The notes below the pieces were generated by a model, which was not told where the DNA came from, ran no database searches, and saw nothing but the letters and a program-made list of their open reading frames with translations. This document shows positions 7,745-13,827 of a stretch of 13,827 nt of DNA, in pieces; within the stretch, counting starts at the first letter, position 1, and every line of letters starts with the position of its first letter. Origin of the DNA: DATARH01 sp036273175 (lineage in GTDB: Bacteria; Pseudomonadota; Alphaproteobacteria; ATCC43930; CGMCC-115725); the NCBI GenBank assembly GCA_036273175.1, contig DASUIE010000122.1:1-13827 (forward strand). The letters run 5' to 3'. A program made the position numbers and the translations under genes.

Positions 7745-8998
7745 TCACCCGATGGGCCGCCGGTCCTCGATGACCTTTCCATCGTCGGGCAGGCTGCCCG
7801 CCGGCACCCGCGCGACGCCGCCGCGCAGCTTGGTCACCGCCTGAATCGACGCGACGATCGCCGCGTCCTCGTCTTGGGAGGCGGCGGTCTCGATGTGGAG
7901 CGTCATCACATCGGCGCTGGCCGGACGCTCGATAACAAGCCGCGCCTTGGCGATCGACGGATGGCGCCTCGCGATCTCGCCGACCTGATTCGGATGCACA
8001 AACATGCCGCGTACCTTGGCGGTCTGATCGGCGCGGCCGAGCCAGCCGCGGATGCGCTGGTTGGTGCGCCCGCAAGGGCTCGGCTCGGGCAGCAGCGCCG
8101 ACAGGTCGCCGGTGGCGAAGCGAATCAGCGGATATTCGGGGGTCAGCGTGGTGACCACGACCTCGCCGACCTCGCCGGGCGCCACCGGATCGCCGGTGCC
8201 CGGGGCGACGAGTTCGAGGATGACGCCCTCGTCGAGAATCATGCCGTCGCACAACGCGCCGTCGGCGCCGGTGGTTTCGTAGGCGATGAGGCCGAGATCG
8301 GCGGTGCCGTAGCATTGCAGCGCCGCCACCCCGCGCGCCGCGAACTCGGCCCGCAGCGCGCCGGGATAGGCTTCGGCGCCGACCAGCCCCTTGGTCAGGG
8401 ACGAGACGTCGATGCCGAGCTCGCCGGCGCGATCCAGGATGATCTTGAGAAAGGACGGGGTGCCGACATAGGCGCTCGGCCGGAGATGGGCGATCGTCGC
8501 GACCTGCTGCTCGGTCTGCCCGGTTCCCGCCGGGATCACCGGACAGCCGAGCGAGGCGGCGGCCCCCTCGGCCATCGCGCCGGCCGGGGTCAAGTGATAC
8601 GAGAAGGCGTTGTGGACGAGGTCGCCCTGGCGAAAGCCCGCGGCGAACATCGCCCGGGCCATGCGAAAGAAATCGGGCCGCCGCGCCTCGAGCTCATAAA
8701 TCGGTCCCGGCGAGGCGTAGAGGCGTCCGAGAGCCGCGACCGGCACCGCGTTGAACCCGCCGAGCGGCGGGTTCTGCCGCTGCAGCTCGATCAGCGCCGA
8801 CTTGCGGGTCACCGGCAGCCGCGCCAGCGCCGCGCGGCTCGCGATGGCGGCGGGATCGACCGCGGCGAGGAGCCGCCGATAGGCCGGCGCCGACTCCCTT
8901 GCCGCCCCGATCAGCTTTGGCAGAGCCGCCATCAGCGCCACCTCGCGCGCCTCCGCGCCGCGGGTTTCGAGCGCGTCGTAAAATGCCGAAACAGCCAA
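7745..8998 (-). CDS. PaaK-like (phenylacetate-CoA ligase family) adenylate-forming enzyme
   Basis: This 417-residue protein belongs to the phenylacetate-CoA ligase branch of adenylate-forming enzymes, which activate a carboxylic acid with ATP and usually transfer it to CoA. Visible motifs are YGTADLGLIAYE (230-241, the A5 region), RFATGDLS (293-300, A7), GRADQTAKVRGMFV (321-334, A8 hinge) and Lys408 near the C-terminus, the place of the adenylation lysine. The usual Ser/Thr/Gly-rich P-loop is replaced by YASPGPIYELE (94-104), so nucleotide handling may differ. The substrate is unknown. The start is TTG, supported by AGAAGGG at 7-base spacing; the next in-frame ATG is residue 23. It diverges from the TPR-barrel gene. 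Confidence 0.85.
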   Translation of the reverse strand: MAVSAFYDALETRGAEAREVALMAALPKLIGAARESAPAYRRLLAAVDPAAIASRAALARLPVTRKSALIELQRQNPPLGGFNAVPVAALGRLYASPGPIYELEARRPDFFRMARAMFAAGFRQGDLVHNAFSYHLTPAGAMAEGAAASLGCPVIPAGTGQTEQQVATIAHLRPSAYVGTPSFLKIILDRAGELGIDVSSLTKGLVGAEAYPGALRAEFAARGVAALQCYGTADLGLIAYETTGADGALCDGMILDEGVILELVAPGTGDPVAPGEVGEVVVTTLTPEYPLIRFATGDLSALLPEPSPCGRTNQRIRGWLGRADQTAKVRGMFVHPNQVGEIARRHPSIAKARLVIERPASADVMTLHIETAASQDEDAAIVASIQAVTKLRGGVARVPAGSLPDDGKVIEDRRPIG

Positions 8999-9005
8999 AC
9001 CGCGA

Positions 9006-9012
9006 CCCTTCT
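9006..9012 (-). promoter_or_regulatory. ribosome binding site supporting a TTG start
   Basis: AGAAGGG on the minus strand lies 7 bases before the TTG at 8998. No ATG or GTG of the same frame lies nearby, so this site decides the start of the PaaK-like gene. Confidence 0.55.
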
Positions 9013-9088
9013 ATCGATCGACCGGAGATTGCGCCGCGCGCCGCGCCGCTTCAAGAGGATCGCTGCCCGCGCCTTTTGGGTAAAACCA

Positions 9089-9107
9089 GAGGTAATGCCA
9101 TAACCTC
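9089..9107. promoter_or_regulatory. imperfect 19-bp palindrome, possible operator
   Basis: GAGGTAATGCCATAACCTC reads nearly the same on both strands, with one mismatched symmetric pair plus the central base. It lies in the AT-rich stretch of the divergent promoter region, about 100 bases before the TPR-barrel gene. It could be a site for a dimeric regulator; the regulator is unknown, and chance cannot be excluded. Confidence 0.3.
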
Positions 9108-9204
9108 GTCAAAGTGCTATCCTGTACCAATGGGGTGGAAGATCGCCGGGTAAAGGCTGCCTGTCTATCGAATCACCGGTCGGAATATAACTGGGGCAGC
9201 GATC

Positions 9205-10623
9205 ATGGGCTCGTCGATGCGCCTGAGTGGATACGGCAGTAATTTCTGGGAAAAGGCGGCGCGAGTGGTTGGCATTTGCCTGGCGCTGGTGTTGGGCGAT
9301 GCGGGCGCGTTTGCGCAAAGTTCATCGGATGGCGGCCAAGCCCAGCTAGAACAAAGAAAAGCCGAGCTGTTCCAGCGGATGCTGCGCGACCCGTCGAACC
9401 TCGACGTTAGCTTCGCCTATGCCGATGTCGCGGCCAAGCTGGGCGACAACGAAGGCGCGGTCTCGGCGCTCGAACGCATGCTGCTGTTCAACCCAAACTT
9501 GCCGCGAGTCGATCTCGAGCTCGGCGTGCTCTATTTCCGCATGGGCTCGTTCGACATTGCCCGGAGCTATTTCGACAAGGCGCTCGCGGCGAATCCGCCC
9601 GACGCGGTCAAATCTCGCATCGCCGAGTACGAAAGCCGAATCGCCAGCGAGCAGTCCGGGACCCAGATCGCCGGCTCGCTGTTCTTCGGCGCGCAGTATC
9701 AGTCCGACGCCAATGTCGCGCCGGCATCGCCGCTCGTGCACTCGCCGATCGGCGACGTGCTGCTGTCGCCGCAATTCGTCAAACGCCACGACATCAATTT
9801 GTTCGCCGCCGGCAACGTGGCCTTCAGCTACGACCTCGGGACGCAGGACCGCGACACGCTGGAAGTCGGCGCCAACAGTTTTGTCAACCACTACTTTCGC
9901 GTCGGCCGCCTCGACCTCGATTTCGGCGAAGTTACCTTTGGGCCGCGTCTGCGCTTTCCGGAGCCAAATCTGCCCTGGGCGCAGTCGGCCACGTTGAAGC
10001 CGTACGTTATCGTCAACGAGGTCGGGTTGGGCGAGAACCAATACTTTCACACATACGGAACCGGGCTCGAAGGGACGGCTGTCTTCCCCGAAGGCATCCA
10101 AGTCAGAAGCACCTTCGAGTTCCGCCAGAAATATTTCACCAACGCCCCGGACCGCCCGATATCGACCGGCCTCGACGGCAGCGACAAGCTGGTGACCTTG
10201 TTCGTCTCGAAATCGCTGACGCCGAACTCGGCGCTGGGGGTCGAGCTCAACTATCTCGATCAGGACACCCGCTTCGCCTTCTATGCGAACAAGAGCTACT
10301 CGGCCGCGCTCAGCTACCATGTGCGCTACGACGACCCGACCGGGTTCATACCCGGCCCGTGGGAGACGACGGTGTTCGGCAGCCGAAGCTGGGCCTATTA
10401 CAACGCGCCCGATCCCTGCTGCAGCACCAGCGGGGTGCTCGGCGCACCGGGGTTCAGCGACCGGTTCGACCGTCACTGGCGCGCCGGCGTAACCCAGACA
10501 TTTCAGCTCACCCCCACCTTTGCGCTCGTCGCGCAGCTCCAGCGCGACATCGTGTCGTCCGACCTGCCGATCTATGCCTATACCGGCAACTCTGCGCTGA
10601 TCGGCGCGCAGATCAAATTTTAG
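9205..10623 (+). CDS. TPR plus outer-membrane beta-barrel protein, Slam-like
   Basis: This 472-residue exported protein has a signal peptide (about 1-37, ending AFA before Gln). A short TPR-type helical domain follows (about 45-150, with repeats near 64-98 and 99-132). The rest (about 155-472) is made of alternating amphipathic strands and ends in IKF, the C-terminal Phe typical of outer-membrane barrels. This layout, periplasmic TPRs followed by a barrel, is that of Slam/DUF560 translocators (type XI secretion), which move TbpB-like proteins to the cell surface. The next gene encodes such a TbpB-like protein 10 bases later, which supports the role. A vicinal Cys405-Cys406 pair lies in a predicted loop. 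A weak GGGG lies 8 bases before the ATG. Homology to Slam is inferred from architecture and context. Confidence 0.65.
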   Translation: MGSSMRLSGYGSNFWEKAARVVGICLALVLGDAGAFAQSSSDGGQAQLEQRKAELFQRMLRDPSNLDVSFAYADVAAKLGDNEGAVSALERMLLFNPNLPRVDLELGVLYFRMGSFDIARSYFDKALAANPPDAVKSRIAEYESRIASEQSGTQIAGSLFFGAQYQSDANVAPASPLVHSPIGDVLLSPQFVKRHDINLFAAGNVAFSYDLGTQDRDTLEVGANSFVNHYFRVGRLDLDFGEVTFGPRLRFPEPNLPWAQSATLKPYVIVNEVGLGENQYFHTYGTGLEGTAVFPEGIQVRSTFEFRQKYFTNAPDRPISTGLDGSDKLVTLFVSKSLTPNSALGVELNYLDQDTRFAFYANKSYSAALSYHVRYDDPTGFIPGPWETTVFGSRSWAYYNAPDPCCSTSGVLGAPGFSDRFDRHWRAGVTQTFQLTPTFALVAQLQRDIVSSDLPIYAYTGNSALIGAQIKF

Positions 10624-10627
10624 GAAG
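10622..10627 (+). promoter_or_regulatory. ribosome binding site of the FecR/TbpB-like gene
   Basis: AGGAAG, 6 bases before the ATG at 10634, overlaps the TAG stop of the TPR-barrel gene. This fixes the start and indicates that the two genes share one transcript and are probably translationally linked. Confidence 0.7.
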
Positions 10628-10633
10628 CATGCG

Positions 10634-13357
10634 ATGCCCCCGGCTCCCCGCTCGCTCTGGCTCTACTCCGCGGCGATGGCCGCGGCCGTCTCGGTGTCAT
10701 GGTCGGCCGCCGCCCAGCAGGTCGGCGTCAGCAGTGCGGTCAACCCGGCGGCACAGTCGCTCAAGCCCGGCCAGACCCAGAAGCAGCTTCTGGTCGGGGA
10801 AAACATCGTCTTCAACGAGCACATCACCACCGGCGCCGACGGCCAGACGCAGATCCTGTTCGTCGACGAATCGGCGATGAGCATCGGCCCGAATTCGGAC
10901 ATGACGATCGACGAGTTCGTCTACGACCCGAAGACCGGCACGGGCACCGAGGCGCTCAGCGCGACGCGCGGCGTGTTCCGCTATGTCGGCGGCAAGCTCA
11001 GCAAGGCGACGACACCGGTGACGATCAAGACGCCGGTGGCGACGATCGGGATTCGCGGCGGCGTCTTCCTCTTGGATCTCGACGGCAAGGGCAATCTCGA
11101 GGTCATCTTCCTCTACGGCAAGGGCCTGACCATCACCGGGCTCACCGGCCTCGTCGAGAGGATAACGCGGCCCGGCTTTGGCGTGACCATCGCCAACGGC
11201 ACGATGTCGAGCCCGTCGCAGGCGCCAAAGGGCAGGCTCGCCTCGTTCATCGCCGCTCTCGACGGCAAGGCCGGCAGCAACGGCGGCAGCACGAACGTGC
11301 CGACCGACGCGACGGTCGCCAATAGCGGCATCTCCGACACCGTGTCGAACAACGTCGTGGGCAGCATCCAGCAATCGATCCAGTCGCAAGGCGGTTTGCA
11401 GACGCAGACCTTCAACAACAATCTTCAGACCACGCTCAACCTCAACACGACGGAGAGCCAAGGCCAGCCGGCCCTCAACAATTCCTCCACCGACAATTCC
11501 TCGCAAAACACCGGCGAGCCGGACAATAACCAGAACAACCCGCCGCCGCCCCCGATTTTGCCGCCCAATAGAACCAACCTTTCGGGCGGCACGACCGGCG
11601 TCAATACAGCCAGCGACAGCAGCGGGTTCACCGGCCAGCTGATCCCCTACAGCAACGCCTCGATCCAAGACGGCGTGTTCACGGCGAATATCGGGACCAA
11701 CCAGATAACCTTTAACGTGGCGCAGGGCACCGGCACGATCGCCGGCAACGGACCGATCCCGACCGGCCCGTTCACCGCCACCGCGGTCATCACCCAGGAC
11801 GGCACCTTCTTTTACGCCGATGCCGCGCTGGTCAGCGATCCCAGCAAGGTCGGCGTCATCTATGGCGGAACGCCGGTCTCGCAAAGCGCCTATGCGAATC
11901 CCAGCACCCCGCAATTTCTGGCCTTTAGCCTGCAGAAGGACGGGGTCTTGCAGTCGCCGGTGCCGTTCATCACCAAGCAGCTCGGCGGCGGCCTCGCGAA
12001 CCCGGATGTGTCGCCGATGTTCCTGGCGGTCTCGCCCAACACCGGATTCCACACAGGATCGAATCCCGGCAGCGCCTATCCCAAGGCGCTGCAGGCCAGC
12101 CTGGCGATCAACGGCACCGGGCCTGGCCAGAGCTCGATGCTGATGGTCGCCGCCGGAAACGCCTTCCCCACGACGGGCAATCCGGGGCAGACGACGGCAA
12201 GCCCCGTGTTGAACGGGATCGCCGAGGGTTCGTACCTGGCCAACGGCACCTCCCCATCGACACGGATCAATACTGCCTATCTGACCGGCGTCGATGGGGT
12301 CGGCAACAGCTTTTACGGCGGCAATTCCATCGAGGGGTTCGCGCTGACCCCGAATAATTGCTGCAATTCCGACGGCAGCCAGACCCCGGGGCTCGCCAGC
12401 GCGACGAATACGCAGACCGGCGCGACGGCCAGCTACGGATTTGTCCAGCCGGCGCTCGCCACGACGCCCCCGGCGATCGCCAGCGGGCCGCAGACTCAGC
12501 AGACCCTGACCGGCTTTATGGGCGGCACGATGACCGCGTACCAGAACGGGACCGGGACGCCCTACGCGGTTGTCGGCGCCACGACGATCGCGACCGATCC
12601 GACGAACCTGCAGATGCTGGCGACGATGGCCGGCACCGACCCCTTCGCGCAGAACAACGGCACGACGGTCGGGCTCTCCTATGGCTCGCTCACCCCGGGC
12701 GGCACGAACGCGCGGCAGGGCTACATCAACGACAATCTGTTCGGGTCGCTCGAATCGCCCGGCGGCGCCGGCTCTTCGGTCAACGGCAACAACGCGGCGC
12801 CTGCTAACCTGTACATGGTCAACGCCAACGCGGTGCCGAACAACCCCCTCCTGCCGAACGGCCTCTGCCAGTGCCAATATCTGCAATGGGGGTACTGGGG
12901 CGGCGAGCTCGATACCAACGACAGCGGAGGCGCCCGCGCCGACGTCGCCCATATCAACAGCTGGGTCGCCGGGATCCCGACCTCGCCCACCGATATCGGC
13001 AACTTGATCACGATGGGCGCGACGGCGAGCTATGCCGGCAACGCGTTCGGCGCCGTCAACAGCAATGGCGCCAACTATCTGGCGTCGGGCGCGTTCACGC
13101 AAAGCTACAATTTCGGGACCCAGACCGGGACGGTCGCGGTCAACAATTTCGACGGCCGCAACTTCAGCGGCAGCGTGACCGGCACTCGGTCCGGTCCCGC
13201 GTTTGCCGGCACCCTTTCGGGAACCAATCTGAGCGGAAACACCCTCGGCAGCTTTTTCGGCCCGAACGCGGCGGAGACGGGCGGGACCTTCGCGGTCAAG
13301 TCGACCACCGGTCTCCCCTATGTGGCGGCCGGCGTGTTCGCGGGCAAAAAGAACTAA
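10634..13357 (+). CDS. exported FecR-domain protein with C-terminal TbpB-like barrel
   Basis: This 907-residue protein begins with a signal peptide (about 1-27, ending AAA before QQ). There is no lipobox cysteine. A FecR-like domain follows (about 45-175), marked by IGPNSDMTIDEFVYDP (84-99), GVFRYVGGKLSK (113-124) and VATIGIRGG (135-143). Residues 215-315 are an Asn/Gln/Ser-rich linker with a proline run at 303-307. The middle (330-790) is Gly/Thr/Asn-rich and beta-like, with Cys576-Cys577 and CQC at 745-747 before QWGYWGGEL. The end (about 815-905) looks like the barrel of transferrin-binding protein B relatives, including GSFFGPNAAETGG (872-884). It is probably secreted through the barrel encoded just upstream. 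Its ligand is unknown. FecR here is unlikely to be a sigma-factor regulator: no membrane span, sigma factor or TonB receptor is present. Confidence 0.78.
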   Translation: MPPAPRSLWLYSAAMAAAVSVSWSAAAQQVGVSSAVNPAAQSLKPGQTQKQLLVGENIVFNEHITTGADGQTQILFVDESAMSIGPNSDMTIDEFVYDPKTGTGTEALSATRGVFRYVGGKLSKATTPVTIKTPVATIGIRGGVFLLDLDGKGNLEVIFLYGKGLTITGLTGLVERITRPGFGVTIANGTMSSPSQAPKGRLASFIAALDGKAGSNGGSTNVPTDATVANSGISDTVSNNVVGSIQQSIQSQGGLQTQTFNNNLQTTLNLNTTESQGQPALNNSSTDNSSQNTGEPDNNQNNPPPPPILPPNRTNLSGGTTGVNTASDSSGFTGQLIPYSNASIQDGVFTANIGTNQITFNVAQGTGTIAGNGPIPTGPFTATAVITQDGTFFYADAALVSDPSKVGVIYGGTPVSQSAYANPSTPQFLAFSLQKDGVLQSPVPFITKQLGGGLANPDVSPMFLAVSPNTGFHTGSNPGSAYPKALQASLAINGTGPGQSSMLMVAAGNAFPTTGNPGQTTASPVLNGIAEGSYLANGTSPSTRINTAYLTGVDGVGNSFYGGNSIEGFALTPNNCCNSDGSQTPGLASATNTQTGATASYGFVQPALATTPPAIASGPQTQQTLTGFMGGTMTAYQNGTGTPYAVVGATTIATDPTNLQMLATMAGTDPFAQNNGTTVGLSYGSLTPGGTNARQGYINDNLFGSLESPGGAGSSVNGNNAAPANLYMVNANAVPNNPLLPNGLCQCQYLQWGYWGGELDTNDSGGARADVAHINSWVAGIPTSPTDIGNLITMGATASYAGNAFGAVNSNGANYLASGAFTQSYNFGTQTGTVAVNNFDGRNFSGSVTGTRSGPAFAGTLSGTNLSGNTLGSFFGPNAAETGGTFAVKSTTGLPYVAAGVFAGKKN

Positions 13358-13690
13358 GCGCGCACGAAGCGGCCCTGCCTATTCCGGCGACAAGCGCGCC
13401 GTCCCGCCGCGGTCCGGCGGTCGCCCGGACCCGAGGCCGCGGGGGCATCTTGACCTTCGCACCTTCCGCAGCCGGCGTGGCTCCAGCCTGACGCTCTCGG
13501 TGACAAGGGGATTGCCTGGCCACGGTCGGGCGGCCACCCGACGAACCGCATAGAACGCTCCGCAGGGAAGTGGAGCGGGCGGGCGCTGACAACCGGCAAC
13601 CCGCACCGCCGGTGCCGGCCCGGCGCGCACAAGCAAAAACCCGCCGGCGGTCTGCCGGCGGGTTTCTGTCTTAGAGACTGGAAGAACGGA
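13358..13690. other. intergenic region without a convincing gene
   Basis: This 333-base stretch separates the FecR/TbpB-like gene from the convergent porin. Short ORFs here lack ribosome binding sites and recognisable products. It contains a GC-rich hairpin 54 bases after the upstream stop (arms 13411-13417 and 13425-13431, no T-tract), which might protect the mRNA 3' end. The clear terminator lies near its right end. Nothing else was recognised. Confidence 0.6.
13635..13665 (-). terminator. intrinsic terminator of the porin gene, possibly bidirectional
   Basis: Perfect 12-bp arms (13637-13648 and 13654-13665) surround a 5-base loop. Read on the minus strand, the stem is followed by a run of five T starting within the arm, then GCTTG, 26 bases after the porin stop. 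On the plus strand it ends in TTT then CTGTCTT, a weaker signal that could also stop transcription of the secretion operon. Confidence 0.8.
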
Positions 13691-13827
13691 TCAGAAGCGC
13701 ACAGCGACCTTGCTGATGAGCACCTGTTCGGTCTTGTCGCGCGGGCCGGTCGCAACCGCGACGACCTGGCGATTGCCCCACATGTATTCGAGGCCGACAT
13801 CGACGAACGAGACCGGGTTCCAGATGA
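13691..13827 (-). CDS. C-terminal end of an outer-membrane porin (partial)
   Basis: Only the last 44 codons are in the window; the gene continues past the right edge. The visible part contains NPVSFVDVGLEYMWGNRQ, then a short loop, and ends SKVAVRF. The aromatic-rich strand, the turn and the terminal Phe are the usual last strands and BAM recognition signal of a trimeric porin or porin-like outer-membrane channel. The stop is TGA at 13691-13693, and a strong terminator follows. The substrate and exact porin family cannot be told from this fragment. Confidence 0.75.
   Translation of the reverse strand, partial: IWNPVSFVDVGLEYMWGNRQVVAVATGPRDKTEQVLISKVAVRF

Larger units (their letters stand above)
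8999..9204. other. divergent intergenic region
   Basis: These 206 bases separate the minus-strand PaaK-like gene from the plus-strand secretion operon and must hold promoters for both. The part from 9075 to 9200 is clearly more AT-rich than its surroundings. It contains an imperfect palindrome (9089-9107) and two weak -10-like elements on the plus strand, TATCCT (9119-9124) and TATAAC (9186-9191). Neither has a good -35 box, so no promoter is called. No small ORF with a convincing start was found. Confidence 0.5.

Noticed and set aside
9346..10476. A 376-codon minus-strand frame opposite the TPR-barrel gene
   Set aside because: Low-complexity shadow frame without a ribosome binding site; the sense strand encodes a coherent signal peptide, TPRs and barrel.
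10766..11158. FecR-type iron signalling system with sigma factor
   Set aside because: No sigma factor, TonB receptor or membrane span is present, so a classical Fec-type cascade is not supported here.
10697..13102. An 801-codon open frame on the minus strand opposite the FecR/TbpB-like gene
   Set aside because: It is rich in Arg, Ala, Gly and Val with no recognisable motif, as expected for a shadow frame in GC-rich DNA. The plus-strand frame has a signal peptide, a ribosome binding site and recognisable domains.
13358..13690. Mobile element or gene remnant between the secretion operon and the porin
   Set aside because: No terminal repeats, transposase-like frame or target duplication was seen; only hairpins and a terminator are visible.

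Overview
The window looks like chromosomal DNA of a GC-rich alphaproteobacterium, perhaps Rhodospirillales-like. The lineage is an inference from very high GC, tightly overlapping genes, an IalB-type periplasmic protein beside rlmN, a system I ccm heme-export operon and a FecR-domain secreted protein. No tRNA, rRNA, CRISPR array, insertion sequence or phage gene was seen.

Left part (1-4950) is mostly housekeeping. A YggT membrane protein (+) converges on an exported alpha/beta hydrolase that lies directly behind argG (-). A small secreted protein of unknown function (+) diverges from argG and converges on rlmN (-). rlmN overlaps an IalB-like periplasmic protein (-) by 14 bases. A GNAT acetyltransferase (+) follows.

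Middle part (4947-7682) is ccmABCDE on the minus strand, translationally overlapped at A/B, C/D and D/E. It encodes the heme exporter (CcmAB), the heme-handling protein CcmC, the small CcmD and the periplasmic heme chaperone CcmE. The operon stops at ccmE, so the ligation half (CcmFGHI) must lie elsewhere. Just upstream of ccmA, 108 bases hold four adjacent hairpins. The last one has a U-tract like an intrinsic terminator, and the ccmA Shine-Dalgarno comes immediately after it. This is either a small RNA, a 3' UTR end or a ccm leader attenuator.

Right part (7745-13827): a PaaK-like adenylate-forming enzyme with a TTG start and an altered P-loop (-) diverges from a two-gene operon (+). That operon encodes an outer-membrane protein with N-terminal TPRs and a C-terminal beta-barrel, followed 10 bases later by a 907-residue exported protein. 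The latter has a FecR-like domain, an Asn/Gln/Pro-rich linker and a C-terminal TbpB-like barrel. The pair resembles a Slam-type (type XI) secretion port with its cargo and is the most interesting system here. The window ends with a hairpin terminator and the last 44 residues of an outer-membrane porin (-).
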